64,000 nucleotides of DNA, from contig OW203983.1 of the NCBI GenBank assembly GCA_934047225.1, forward strand, positions 38,064,310-38,128,309, read 5' to 3'. Source of the stretch: Ypsolopha sequella (taxonomy: Eukaryota > Arthropoda > Insecta > Lepidoptera > Ypsolophidae). The notes under the pieces were generated by a model. The model did no database searches, was not told the origin of the DNA, and saw nothing but the letters and a program-made list of their open reading frames with translations. Each line of letters opens with the position of its first letter. Positions within the stretch are counted from its first letter, which is position 1. Position numbers and translations under genes: made by a program. Positions 1 through 12,661 of the stretch are shown piece by piece.

Positions 1-730
1 GAATGTTTGATTTGTAAATGCACAGGTTTATTAACGAAAAGAAACTGGTTTATCACAGTCAGTTGTTGGAATTCGAAAAGAAAAACCGGTACACACGAAA
101 CGTCGAGCCGAGTGGACGGCCGAAGCGAAACTGGTGATTTCTTGGCTTGCTTGCGTTGCGTGACAAGCATGCATGCATCCGCCACACCGGTATTTCACTC
201 CACTAATATCAGTACTGCCGATGTGACTACCCAATTGATACAGATGGCATTCACTACAGCTACTAAGTGTAAATTAATCAAACCAAGAAGAAGATAAAGA
301 AAAAGCAATGAATAGTGAAACTATAGTAAATTTAGATTGGGAAAGTAGGAACTAACCCATCTGTAGTCTGTGGTATCCTTGGACTATTATACTATTTTGT
401 CATTCTTTAGGCCCTAGTAAAGCATATCAATGAACACACTTGTTTTGTAGTTGAATGATATAAATATTATGTAAATTGGGAAATAGGCAACAGTATTTAT
501 TTAATTAATCAAGTATGTCAAGTAAAAAGCGAAATGTTATTTCACTTACTTATAAATAGATACACATAAAATAGAAATCTACATTATTCACAAACCGTAC
601 TGAAAATATTCTTGCATGTTAATAAAATTGTCAAACAATATTAGAAATCATAAAACCAGAAATAAATCATTATTATCTGCGGGAGACTCAAGCAAGCCTC
701 GAGGACAAAATTCAGGTCTATTGAAAAAAA
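1..730. other. No recognisable gene
   Basis: AT-rich sequence. The 96-codon open stretch at 7-297 has no motif I recognise and no clear coding character, so I do not call a gene. A dispersed repeat begins at the right edge. Confidence 0.5.
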
Positions 731-1866
731 AACCGGCCAAGTGCGAGTAAGACTCACGTATGTAGAGTTCCGTATTGTGGATGATAAATTAATTTTGTAT
801 TTTTTTTTCGTGAATTTCACAACCCCTTTATTTTTCCTGTAATCTTTACGTAAACACATATTACCATGATTTTTTTCATATTTTTCGGTCCACCAGTGTT
901 GGAGATAAGGGGGGACATACACTTTTTACTTTTTATGGTTTTTCAAGGATTTCTCGAAATATATGCAATTAAATATAGCTAAACGATATATTTTTACAAT
1001 CAGCTTTTTAATACCTACAATTTGATACCCATATTGTATTTTTATAAAATATTTTTTTTATTTATTTAACATTTTTTTATATTTCTCATTTGTGCTCAAC
1101 TTTTTTTTATCGCTATAGTTTTCCTGTGATTGACCGGGTATGATCTGTAATCGACATTTTTTTCATATTTTTCGGTCAACCAGTTTCGGAGATAAGGGGG
1201 GGGACATACATATTTTTGTTTTTTTTTTTTAAAGATTTCTCGAAACCAGTGCCAGTATATATAGTAAAAGTATATATTTTTATAATTAGCTTTTTTATAC
1301 CTACAATTTGAAACCCATATTGTATATACATTTTTTTATTTATTTTACTTCTTTTTTATATTTCTCAGTTGTGCTCAATTTTTTTTAATCGCTATAATTT
1401 TCCTGTAATTGATCAGTTATGATATATAATTGACATTGTTTTCATATTTTTCATTCTACCAGTTTCGGAGATAAGGGGGGGACATACATATATTTGGAGT
1501 TTTTTAAAGATTTCTCGAAACCAGTGCCAGTAAATATAGTAAAAGTATATATTTTTACAATCAGCTTTTTAATATTTACAATGTGATACCCATATTGTAT
1601 TTTTAGGATAATATTTTTAAGTTTTTCTCACTTTTGTTTTGGAAATATTTTAAACAATTTAAAATTTTTCATGTTCTTTTTTACACCGTGATATGTGGGC
1701 AAATTAATGCTATTTTTGTGTCAAATTTCATGTCTTTATCTTTAACGCTGTTAAAGTTATGAGGCTGTGACATACGGACGGATGGACGAAGGGACGGACG
1801 GACGCACAACGGAGTCTCACCATAAAGGTTCCTTTTGTACCTTTTAGGTACTACGGAACCCTAAAA
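731..1866 (+). repeat. Dispersed repeat, GGCCAAGTGCGAG family, full-length copy
   Basis: It begins with CCGGCCAAGTGCGAGTAAG, passes GTTCCGTATTGTGGATGATAA, and ends with GGACGGACGGACG, CGGAGTCTCACCATAAAGG and GGAACCCTAAAA. The middle holds about three tandem copies of a roughly 300-370-bp block marked by CATATTTTTCGGTC, GGAGATAAGGGGGG and GATTTCTCGAAA. Other copies lie at 8455-8998 (minus) and 17240-20391 (plus, interrupted). No open frame is seen, so it is probably non-autonomous or an untranslated end of a larger element. I do not know its class. Confidence 0.75.
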
Positions 1867-3060
1867 ATTGGGCAAATACGAATTCTATCCGTAGACTAAG
1901 AGTTTCTTACCTATTTTTGTAAATTACAAAAACGAAAATTGTTTTTAAAAAAATATATATCCAATAACCCCTTAGCTAGGTGCGAACAAGAAAGCTTTAT
2001 AAATTCTAGTTACTATTATCTATTGCCCACGGAGGCATCATTTGCCAATCAAATCTATCTGCGGAAAAAAGATATGGTCATATGAAAGTAGGAAATAATG
2101 TAAGGTATATTTTAAGCATCCGCTCTTAATTATGATACATAAAATCGATAATGCCATTAAAGTGTTACACAAAAAACATTTTTTTCATTATAATGCCATC
2201 GCGTCCAGTCATTAAACATATTTTTTAATATTTGGTTCAGACATTTTCCAATTTTTTTTTTTGTTAATTCATGAAACGTAATATTTATGTACTATTAGTT
2301 TTTCACATTTTTGAATATACTGTACATGTTCAATCGACGGCATTATCAAGTCTGTAACCATGTCAGAATCTAATTTGACACTGGCAAAATAACCATGTCA
2401 GAATCTAATTTGACACTGGCAAAAAGTAGCAGCTGTCGTCAAGACAATTTTTTTTAATTTTATTTTATGCGAAGGCATTCTAGACTTGAATAAAATTTCA
2501 GATATAAAAAAACACCTTGCATTTTTTAAACATTTTTATCACTAAGTATTTTTTCCCTGGTTATTTTTTTTGTGTCATAATTAATTAGAGTTGCTATAGT
2601 TGATAAGATCTATCGCCTGGCATAGGATGCATTCGTGGCAATCAGTTTAAAAATGTTGGGTCAAACGTCAAGCGAAGTGTTGCATCATTCTTTCAAGTTG
2701 TTATATCCATCTGGGAGAAAAGAGTCTTTTTTTTTAGTACGGAACCGTAAAAATCGTTAACTACCTAATAATTATATAGTCGTTATATTATATAATGTAG
2801 TGTGTGTGACCTTCTATCTTATTCTGTTAAATAAATAATGCATTCAAATTAATGAGTCAAGTTCCGTATTTTTAGGAAATATATCGGCAGTCTCGCAGTT
2901 GACCTTGATCATGGAAATATTTATTTAATCATATGGCGATCTCGGTCAGATGATAGGCAGGCTATATGTTAGGCTCTGCAGCCACGGGGCTGCATCTGGT
3001 GTGAGCTCGTCTGGATGCCCCTGGTTAAAGAAGTCGATAGACATTATTATTATAACTACC
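1867..3060. other. Intergenic, with a 35-bp direct duplication
   Basis: AT-rich sequence with no gene. Around 2357-2424 the segment CCATGTCAGAATCTAATTTG with its following bases occurs twice head to tail (unit about 35 bp). Nothing else is recognised. Confidence 0.5.
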
Positions 3061-3069
3061 TATATAATG

Positions 3070-3228
3070 TAGCCGATTCTGAAGGCTCTAATTTTAGTTT
3101 TAGTGCTGTCAAAATTAAATTTTCTTCGATACAAAATAGTCCTTAAGAGTTAGGATTAGAAGCTAATTTTTTTTGGAAAATTCCAAGCTTTGACAGCACT
3201 AAAACCTTCAGAATTGGCTTTACTATCT
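3070..3228. repeat. Imperfect inverted repeat (hairpin-type MITE)
   Basis: GCCGATTCTGAAGG and TTTTAGTGCTGTCAAA at the left are mirrored by TTTGACAGCACTAAAA and CCTTCAGAATTGGC at the right. A partial relative (CAGATTCTGAAGGCTTTAAT) lies at 7798-7818, just beyond the satellite. Confidence 0.65.
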
Positions 3229-3629
3229 GTGTTATAACTAAAGTCCTGAAAAATATCCGTCCCGTAGAATTTTCGGACTAGTTACTAAAAATAATTATAC
3301 TCTCTTGTGTTTTAACTATTTTTAACTATTAAACTTTAACTATTTTAACTATTTTTAATATCTTTAAAAGCCTTAAATTAAAAAAATATATATAATTCAT
3401 ATTTCACTGTTTTCTGTGATCTTGATGATTCGGCCGTTTGACACACGTGCATTTTCCTGCGTCCAAAAAAATCGCAAAGATAGGCCTAAACAATGATCTA
3501 AATATCATTTCATTTTAGTTATATACGGTTTTTGACAATAAAATTTATACCAAGATAAACGTCGATAATTTTTTTTTATAAAATGGTCGTCATAGCCCAT
3601 CCCTCTAATTCCAAAATCAATATCAATAC

Positions 3630-3935
3630 ATATAATAAAACAGTAGAACCCGGTGTGTCTGTACATTGAAGAAAAGTAATAAAATAGAAAGGGGGTGACT
3701 AAAGAAGAGTAATAGAGCACAAATCTGCGATTTTTAGAATTATTTTCTGTCTGTCTGTTTGTTTGTTCGCGCACATCTCCGAAAACAATGAACAGATTTG
3801 GACGCGGTTTTTTTATCATTATCGTAGAGACCCTGTTCAACATATAGGCTATAAGGGGTGTTAATAAAATATAATGAATAAACCCGGGTGGAGATGCGGG
3901 TGGAACCGCGGGTAAAAGGCTATGAAACATTTATC
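3630..3935 (+). repeat. Dispersed repeat, GTAGAACCCGGTGTGTC family, copy 1
   Basis: The segment containing AGAACCCGGTGTGTCTGTAC, GTCTGTCTGT and GACCCTGTTCAACA is closely matched at 29728-29960 in the same orientation. The open frame on the other strand here lies wholly in the repeat and is not a gene. Confidence 0.75.
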
Positions 3936-4354
3936 TGTCCTGTCCGTTAGTCCGTCCTAAAGCTTATTGTAAAACATAATGACCAGGGTCTGATGATGGG
4001 ACTGGAAGGTGGATAAGGGATCTCCTCAACGGACAACAGCAAACCCTTCGATTTTGAGCTTATTTGATTGGTCTTGATTAGTACCTTGGTAAAACATGGC
4101 GACCAGAATTTGATTATGGCACTGGAAGGTGGGTACAGCAACTAAGTTTGGGTTGGCGATAAAGTCATAAGGCTTGAAAAATCGTCTTCCTTTGTTTTTC
4201 TTGAAAATCTCTAATCAGCGAATAATGGAGCCGCGGGCAAAGGCTGGTAATAAATAAAAAAACCTCGAAATGGCGACTTTTCTGAGCAGCCCATTTCCAC
4301 TGAACAGGATAGACAAGCGTAAAATGAAAGCGTTGGAGCGGGACCGATTTTTCG

Positions 4355-7300
4355 ATAGAGCTCTCAAAGCGTGTACATAAACTACAAATGTATCTGAATA
4401 CTAGATTACTATAGAGCTCTCAAAGCGTGTACATAAACTACAAATGTATCTGAATACTAGATTACTATAGAGCTCTCAAAGCGTGTACATAAACTACAAA
4501 TGTATCTGAATACTAGATTACTATAGAGCTCTCAAAGCGTGTACATAAACTACAAATGTATCTGAATACTAGATTACTATAGAGCTCTCAAAGCGTGTAC
4601 ATAAACTACAAATGTATCTGAATACTAGATTACTATAGAGCTCTCAAAGCGTGTACATAAACTACAAATGTATCTGAATACTAGATTACTATAGAGCTCT
4701 CAAAGCGTGTACATAAACTACAAATGTATCTGAATACTAGATTACTATAGAGCTCTCAAAGCGTGTACATAAACTACAAATGTATCTGAATACTAGATTA
4801 CTATAGAGCTCTCAAAGCGTGTACATAAACTACAAATGTATCTGAATACTAGATTACTATAGAGCTCTCAAAGCGTGTACATAAACTACAAATGTATCTG
4901 AATACTAGATTACTATAGAGCTCTCAAAGCGTGTACATAAACTACAAATGTATCTGAATACTAAATTACTATAGAGCTCTCAAAGCGTGTACATAAACTA
5001 CAAATGTATCTGAATACTAGATTACTATAGAGCTCTCAAAGCGTGTACATAAACTACAAATGCATCTGAATACTAGATTACTATAGAGCTCTCAAAGCGT
5101 GTACATAAACTACTAATGTATATGAATACTAGATTACTATAGAGCTCTCAAAGCGTGTACATAAACTACAAATGTATCTGAATACTAGATTACTATAGAG
5201 CTCTCAAAGCGTGTACATAAACTACAAATGTATCTGAATACTAGATTACTATAGAGCTCTCAAAGCGTCTACATAAACTACTAATGTATCTGAATACTAA
5301 ATTACTATAGAGCTCTCAAAGCGTCTACATAAACTACAAATGTATCTGAATACTAGATTACTATAGAGCTCTCAAAGCGTGTACATAAACTACAAATGTA
5401 TCTGAATACTAGAAAATGCATCTGAATACTAGATTACTATAGAGCTCTCAAAGCGTGTACATAAACTACAAATGTATCTGAATACTAGATTACTATAGAG
5501 CTCTCAAAGCGTGTACATAAACTACAAATGCATCTGAATACTAGATTACTATAGAGCTCTCAAAGCGTGTACATAAACTACAAATGTATCTGAACACTAG
5601 ATTACTGTAGAGCTCTCAAAGCGTGTACATAAACTACAAATGTATCTGAACACTAGATTACTGTAAAGCTCTCAAAGCGTGTACTTAAACTACAAATGTA
5701 TCTGAATACTAGATTACTGTAGAGCTCTCAAAGCGTGTACTTAAACTACAAATGTATCTGAACACTAGATTACTATAGAGCTCTCAAAGCGTGTACATAA
5801 ACTACAAATGCATCTGAATACTAGATTACTATAGAGCTCTCAAAGCGTGTACATAAACTACTAATGTATATGAATACTAGATTACTATAGAGCTCTCAAA
5901 GCGTGTACATAAACTACAAATGTATCTGAATACTAGATTACTGTAGAGCTCTCAAAGCGTGTACATAAACTACAAATGTATCTGAATACTAGATTACTAT
6001 AGAGCTCTCAAAGCGTGTACATAAACTACAAATGTATCTGAATACTAAATTACTATAGAGCTCTCAAAGCGTGTACATAAACTACAAATGTATCTGAATA
6101 CTAGATTACTATAGAGCTCTCAAAGCGTGTACATAAACTACAAATGTATCTGAATACTAGATTACTATAGAGCTCTCAAAGCGTGTACATAAACTACAAA
6201 TGTATCTGAATACTAGAAAATGCATCTGAATACTAGATTACTATAGAGCTCTCAAAGCGTGTACATAAACTACAAATGTATCTGAATACTAGATTACTAT
6301 AGAGCTCTCAAAGCGTGTACATAAACTACAAATGTATCTGAACACTAGATTACTGTAGAGCTCTCAAAGCGTGTACTTAAACTACAAATGTATCTGAACA
6401 CTAGATTACTATAGAGCTCTCAAAGCGTGTACTTAAACTACAAATGTATCTGAATACTGGATTACTATAGAGCTCTCAAAGCGTGTACATAAACTACAAA
6501 TGTATCTGAATACTAAATTACTATAGAGCTCTCAAAGCGTGTACATAAACTACAAATGCATCTGAATACTAGATTACTATAGAGCTCTCAAAGCGTGTAC
6601 ATAAACTACAAATGTATCTGAATACTGGATTACTATAGAGCTCTCAAAGCGTGTACATAAACTACAAATGTATCTGAATACTAAATTACTATAGAGCTCT
6701 CAAAGCGTGTACATAAACTACAAATGCATCTGAATACTAGATTACTATAGAGCTCTCAAAGCGTGTACATAAACTACAAATGTATCTGAATACTAGATTA
6801 CTATAGAGCTCTTAAAGCGTGTACATAAACTACAAATATATCTGAATACTAAATTACTATAGAGCTCTCAAAGCGTGTACATAAACTACAAATGTATCTG
6901 AATACTAGATTACTATAGAGCTCTCAAAGCGTGTACATAAACTACAAATGTATCTGAATACTAGATTACTATAGAGCTCTCAAAGCGTGTACATAAACTA
7001 CAAATGTATCTGAATACTAGAAAATGCATCTGAATACTAGATTACTATAGAGCTCTCAAAGCGTGTACATAAACTACAAATGTATCTGAATACTAGATTA
7101 CTATAGAGCTCTCAAAGCGTGTACATAAACTACAAATGTATCTGAACACTAGATTACTGTAGAGCTCTCAAAGCGTGTACTTAAACTACAAATGTATCTG
7201 AACACTAGATTACTATAGAGCTCTCAAAGCGTGTACTTAAACTACAAATGTATCTGAATACTAGATTACTATAGAGCTCTCAAAGCGTGTACATAAACTA

Positions 7301-7684
7301 CAAATGTATCTGAATACTGGATTACTATAGAGCTCTCAAAGCGTGTACATAAACTACAAATGTATCTGAATACTAAATTACTATAGAGCTCTCAAAGCGT
7401 GTACATAAACTACAAATGCATCTGAATACTAGATTACTATAGAGCTCTCAAAGCGTGTACATAAACTACAAATGTATCTGAATACTAGATTACTATAGAG
7501 CTCTTAAAGCGTGTACATAAACTACAAATATATCTGAATACTAAATTACTATAGAGCTCTCAAAGCGTGTACATAAACTACAAATGCATCTGAATACTAG
7601 ATTACTATAGAGCTCTCAAAGCGTGTACATAAACTACAAATGTATCAGAATACTAGATTACTGTAGAGCTCTCAAAGCGTGTAC
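4355..7684. repeat. Satellite array of 56-bp units with 804-bp higher-order period
   Basis: About 59 head-to-tail copies of a 56-bp unit that begins ATAGAGCTCTCAAAGCG and ends CTAGATTACT. The first unit starts at 4355, the next at 4411 and 4467. The leftmost ten or so copies are almost identical, while later ones carry recurring variants (TGCATC, CACTAG, ACTTAAAC, TACTGG, CTTAAAGCG). A 20-bp partial-unit insertion (AGAAAATGCATC...) recurs at 5411, 6215 and 7019, exactly 804 bp apart, which defines a higher-order repeat of 14 units plus 20 bp. No open frame. Confidence 0.98.
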
Positions 7685-7790
7685 GGACGCCAGCATGACA
7701 GGCTACCTATTGGCAGTTCTTATTGCGGCGTTAAAATTGTTTACAAATAGCGAGCTTGATCTGCAGGAGACTGTGTAAACTCATGAACGA
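7685..7790 (+). repeat. Short dispersed element, GACGCCAGCATGACAGG family, copy 1
   Basis: It abuts the satellite directly. GGACGCCAGCATGACAGG, CTACCTATTGGCAGTTC and ATTGCGG are shared with 38175-38279, where the element ends in CAGACGCC and its complement GGCGTCTG. Here the right end is degraded (CAGGAGACTGTG). Confidence 0.7.
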
Positions 7791-7849
7791 GATGAAGCAG
7801 ATTCTGAAGGCTTTAATTTTAGTTTAAAATATATATGCCGTCTCATCGC

Positions 7850-8454
7850 AATGGGGCTCGGAGGGAACGTACTTTACATATTGAAGATAGACATCAAAGA
7901 TTTTTGTAAAATTGCTTGTTTGGTAAATATTTCCATAAATTATTGGTCTAAGCAATATTTTCCTTATATTTTAGTGCAAGAAAGATACAAATACCATTTG
8001 TGGTTTCAAAGAAATAACCAATTTTACTTTATTTTAGTCTAAAAACAGTATTTTCAACAATATTTTCAAGCTGTTTCTTAAACGCGAGAATAATTTCTTT
8101 AAATGAAGTTGTTTAACAAAGAATATGTATTATTTTATAATATTTAAACATACCGTTTAAGAAAAATAACTTTATCAATAGAGTAATTTTCGGATGACGC
8201 TGGGAAGAGGCGCCTTAATGTACTATGTTATGTTGTGTATGGAAAGAATTGATCCTTGTAATTGAGCTTAGTCCATTCTCATCCCTAGTCCGAACTCGCC
8301 CGGTCCGTAATCTATAGATATACTATCTACGTGTATATAGCTAGAAGGCGCAAAAGTACTGATGGTAAGAAAAGTGCTAATGATTTTTATTTATTTTTAT
8401 TCATAATATGAATAAACCACCGACCACCGACTTTTGCTTGGATTATAAGCACAA
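7850..8454. other. Intergenic, nothing recognised
   Basis: AT-rich sequence. A 63-codon open stretch at 7851-8042 has no recognisable motif and looks like chance. No RNA gene or inverted repeat was seen. Confidence 0.5.
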
Positions 8455-8998
8455 ATGAGAAATATAAAAAGAAGTAAAATAAATAAAAATAATATTTTAT
8501 AAATACAATATGGGTATCAAATTATAGGTATGTAAAAAGCTGATTGTAAAAATATATCGTTTGCCTATATTTAATTTATTTCGAGAAATCCTTGAAAAAC
8601 CATTAAAAAATGTATGTCTATATCATGGTAATATGTGTTTACGTAAAGATTACAGGAAAAATAAAGCGGTTAAGAAATTCACGAAAAAAAATTACAAAAT
8701 TATATTTATCATCCACAATATGGAACCCTAATTTGTGGACTGTTGTCCGTCCGTATGTCACAGCCTCTTGTAAAAATATTACTTAGTATACAGATTTAGA
8801 GTAATCTATGAAAAACTTCGAAAAAATTAAGCCTCCCCACTTATCTTTAAAACTGTGGGACAGAAAAATATGATAAAATTTCAATTATAGGTTATAACTG
8901 GACAATTTCAGGAAAACTATAGCGATTTAAAGAAGTTGAATACAATGAAATACGGAACCCTAGGCGCGCGAATCTGACTCACACTTGACCGGTTTTTT
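8455..8998 (-). repeat. Dispersed repeat, GGCCAAGTGCGAG family, inverted partial copy
   Basis: Reverse complement of parts of 731-1866. The 5' end of the element is at about 8995 (complement of ACTTGACCGGTTTTTT), and internal GATACCCATATTGTATTT appears in complement near 8508-8520. It is shorter and rearranged compared with the copy at 731. Confidence 0.7.
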
Positions 8999-8999
8999 T

Positions 9000-9715
9000 G
9001 GTGCTATGTGATCTCTTAATTCAGAATGCTTCATTTGTGAACATAGGTAGGTTTACAAAATATCTTTAATATAGTTTAGAATTTTTTTTTTTTTGATCTT
9101 GTCTCGTCCCTGTCTTAAACGTTTCTTTCAGGTACTGATCCGGGCGCTTGGCGCCCCCCGAAGAAAATGGCTCGATAAAATGTTCATAGCACCATCTAAA
9201 CATATTATCTATCTCTGAACTCACTCGGATTTTATGCACGGGCAACATGGACGACACGAGCTTACAGTCAATACGACACACAAACTCGTCACTTTGGACA
9301 GACAAAGAATACCTATATAAATTTTACTTGATATTTTTTTACCTCGCCCCCCAAAGCTCTGAAATGCCCCCAGTAGCAAATAGTGTGAACACACATCTTG
9401 AATTTTACGTGAATTTTATACCCATATTGATGGGTTTAAGAGGATGGCATAGCCTAGCAACTTTTATTATTACCCGTCCAGCACAATAAGTCTAATGGCA
9501 AAGACTTTATTTGCTTTTCATAGAGGCGATTATATGTTGGCTCTTTGGCCTCTTTTTCTTGAACGCGTAACACTAGTGACTACGCAGCGAAACAACAAAT
9601 TGGTGTGTTTTTAGCTAATACTGAAATATTTTGTAGGGAAAAAAATATTGAATTTAGGTGATATACCTTCATATTTCTATTACATGAAATAATAATTGAC
9701 TTTTCTTGTCTTTTT
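9000..9715. other. Intergenic, nothing recognised
   Basis: Short overlapping open stretches on both strands around 9066-9489 have no motif I recognise. I see no splice-supported gene. Confidence 0.4.
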
Positions 9716-9907
9716 GATTAAATATATTATATATATATACGAAAACACAAAAATTCATGAATCATTGATTCAATATCATAAGTACCTATAATTTATAATT
9801 ATTAATTTTTAACTTTTATATATAATTGTATAACTGATGCCGACCACAATTAGTGGTCGAAATATATTTTACTACCTATAATTATATTTTTTGTGTTTTC
9901 GTATATA

Positions 9908-11639
9908 CAGTGGTGGTCACATAATTAAAGACACCTCCTAATTGACCACAAAAAACTTAGTTATGGTACTACCATTTGCTTAAATAGGTATTTAATCTAA
10001 AGTAATTGGTATTAAACCATACGTGACATTGTATTCTTAAAATGTGGGACAAAAAAATAAATGTGTTCGTTAGTAGTTTAGCCACTGCGCACTCTGGGAA
10101 AGTAACACAAACTTTTTAACTAACTTGTAGCTGGCCAGCTAATTAAAGACAATAAAAGCTGTGTTCTGAATTTTAAAAAAGAACTAAATTCTCTTTTTCT
10201 TTGTTTTGCCGCGTATTTTCATGAAACGTCGATTATACTGAAAAAACTTAACTTTTTTCATTAAAATTAATACGTTTTAAACCAATCAATATGGGAAAAA
10301 ACAAGAGTTGCGATTCGACCACCAGGGAGATTATTTTGAACTTTCGTACCAAAGGCTGATCGTACAGAAAAATAGGAAACCACTTGAACTGTTCTAAGGA
10401 CATGGTTATGAATGCTATAAAACATACCAAGAAGTTTAACACGACCGAAAACGTACCTAGAAAACCGAGACCAAGGAAAACTACTGGGCGGGAAGACTCC
10501 AAGATGGTGTTGTTGGTAAAAAAAAGATCCGTTCAAGGGATCAGAACTGATACGTTCGGAGTTGTTTGGTGCAGGAAGGTCGAAGGTTGTGTCTGCAAGA
10601 ACAATTAGACGGAGACTATGTGAGGCAAACTTGAACGGAAGAATGTCTCGAAAGGTGCCACTTTAGAAAAAGCAAAATGTTAAGGCAAGATTAGCGTTTG
10701 CTAAAAAATATCAACACTGGACTGAACGAGAGTGGAAACAAGTGCTCTTTTCTGATGAAACAAAAATTAATATGATTAATTCTGATGGAAAACAATATGT
10801 TAGACGCCCCCAAACAAAGAAATGGATCCCAAGTAGTATACCAAGAAAGTAGTCAAACATGGGGGCGGAAATATCAAAGTGTGGGGCTGCTTTTCAGGAC
10901 TTGGTGTAGGACCTGTCAGGAAAATAGAAGGCAACATGGATAAATTCCAGTACAAGAATATTTTAGAACAAGCCATGCTGCCCTACGCCGAGCAAAATTT
11001 ACCGGTCATTTGGACTTTCCAACAGGATAATGATCCGAAATACACTTCAAAAATAGTAATAGATTTCTTAAGGAACCAGTCCGTGACAGTTTTGGATTGG
11101 CCCCCGTACAGCCCGGATTTAAATCCCATAGAAAATTTGTGGTACCAGGTGAAGAAGACAGTGGTGACAAAGCGGACATCGAACGTCGATCAAATTTACA
11201 CAGTCTTTACAGAAGCATGGGAGCACATTCCGGTAGGAGCTTGTACAAAATTGATCGCTTCCATGACCAAGAGATGTCGTGCTGTAATTTCTGCCAAAAG
11301 ACATGCGACCAAATATTGATACGTACCTTAATGTTTTACAAATTTGTTGGGAATTTTGTGTAATAAAGATAATTTCAATAACAACAATATTTTTTTTATT
11401 TCTTCTAAGCAAATGGAGTGTCTTTAATTATATGGCCATATCTTTGTTAAGTTTATACTGCTTGCAATTAGAAAAAACCGAATAAAATATTAGGAACAGA
11501 CAAATTTAGTTACAATACCTACACAAATATTTTTAAATTGTGTAGCAAGTTCCAATGGCAGTCTGATAAAAAATATAGAGAGGAATAGCTTAGTTATTTT
11601 AATATGCTTTAAGTGTCTGTAATTATGTGACCACCACTG
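9908..11639 (+). mobile_element. Tc1-type transposon (Tc1/mariner), decayed
   Basis: Terminal inverted repeats begin CAGTGGTGGTCACATAATTA and end in the matching complement TAATTATGTGACCACCACTG, with a TA duplication on each side (9906-9907 and 11640-11641). The single transposase gene is broken (separate entry), so this copy cannot move itself. It sits in the right inverted repeat of a MITE, so it is younger than that MITE. Confidence 0.95.
10291..11320 (+). pseudogene. Tc1 transposase pseudogene (DD34E)
   Basis: The N-terminal part begins MGKNKSCDSTTREII at 10291 and holds the DNA-binding helix-turn-helix region (RKIGNHLNCSKDMVMNAIK). It has an in-frame TGA after FRTKG and shifts frame near 10570. 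The middle continues with ARLAFAKKYQHWTEREWKQV and SDETKINM (first catalytic Asp), then a TAG before the KVWGCFSG segment. The last 146 codons (10879-11319) are open, with the second Asp in QQDNDPKYTS and the catalytic Glu in SPDLNPIENLW. There are 34 residues between the second Asp and the Glu, the DD34E spacing of Tc1. Length matches the family's usual 340 or so residues. Several stops make it inactive. Confidence 0.93.
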
Positions 11640-11668
11640 TATATATTATATATATAATATATTTAATC

Positions 11669-12660
11669 ATATTTCTATTACCTATTTTATGAAAAAATAA
11701 ATAAAGGATCTTTTTACCGCGTTCTTGAAGCGAACGTTTGAAAACAAAAAAAAAAGAGGGTGCAAAACATATTTTTTTGACAAAAGTATATATCTTAGTA
11801 CATTGTTTATACGTAAGATCCCTAGAGAAAATATTAATAAACCAAATATATATTTTTTTCAATACAAGGAGAGTCCGAATTTCTTCAAACGAACCCTAGA
11901 TAGCCTGGAGTTGGTCAAGCTCTAGGCTCAGGTACAGTCTTAATGATAGCGGCCGCAAAATATTTCTTCGTGAAATCGCAGTACCATGACGAACCCAACA
12001 AAAGGGTATCTCGTTTATCGAAATCGGACGTCGCCTCTCTCTCACTTACGTGGAAACAAGCGAGCAACATTACCCTACAAACATCTAGCTTCACCGTAGT
12101 TGGGTAAATATATGTATGTATAATATATATCCCGTGATGTGTTTTGAGATGGCGTTTCAGAAATAACAAGAAGTTTTATATTTATTTTATTTAACTTATC
12201 TCCATTATCTGGTCTTCGCCTTATCATTCAAACGTTCAACTTCAGTGCACCAACATGGCTCCCATTGTGCTTCCCAGGATACAAGCAAGTGGTCATGAAT
12301 GGCTTACAATTGTAATCGGTTTACGCGCAAACAGCGTGACATATTTCTTAACGTTTTACAAACAAATGTAGGTTTTGCGAGACGGTGTCAGGATAAACCG
12401 CATAAAGCGGTGTAGGTCCTCATAAAACTGTCGAATTGCTTTATACTAGAAACTGAGCTCTATAATGGTCAGCTTGCGGTCAGTTTTTGGTGGCTAGTAG
12501 CCGAATTGGATTGCTATTGCTAAGGATAAATTGTTGATAGAATACTAGACTCAGGGCCGCATCCCCGACGCGACGGTACCAGAGGATACATGAAAGGAAA
12601 CGTGGAGGCCGTAAACTGAGATACCACCACCGAAAGCTAGACGACGGACACACTGCATTG
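11669..12660. other. Intergenic, nothing recognised
   Basis: Short open stretches at 11623-11925 and 11915-12169 carry no motif I recognise. AT-rich. Confidence 0.4.
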
Positions 12661-12661
12661 G

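Larger units (their letters stand above)
9716..11668. mobile_element. Small TIR element (MITE) split by a Tc1 transposon
   Basis: The left end GATTAAATATATTATATAT followed by ACGAAAACACAAAAA (to about 9755) is mirrored by TTTTTTGTGTTTTCGTATA (9885-9905) and then, after the Tc1 insertion, by TATATAATATATTTAATC ending at 11668. Without Tc1 the element would be about 220 bp. An internal hairpin CGACCACAATTAGTGGTCG lies near 9840. Confidence 0.75.

Noticed and set aside
7..297. 96-codon gene at the left edge
   Set aside because: No recognisable domain, no clear coding character, and no splice-supported partner exon.
4355..7684. CRISPR array
   Set aside because: The repeats are contiguous with no unique spacers and the DNA is animal, so it is a satellite.
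10248..10536. Minus-strand proteins overlapping the Tc1 N-terminus
   Set aside because: They are antisense shadows of the transposase pseudogene.
11119..11412. Minus-strand 97-codon frame over the Tc1 catalytic region
   Set aside because: It lies antisense to clear DD34E motifs, so it is a shadow.
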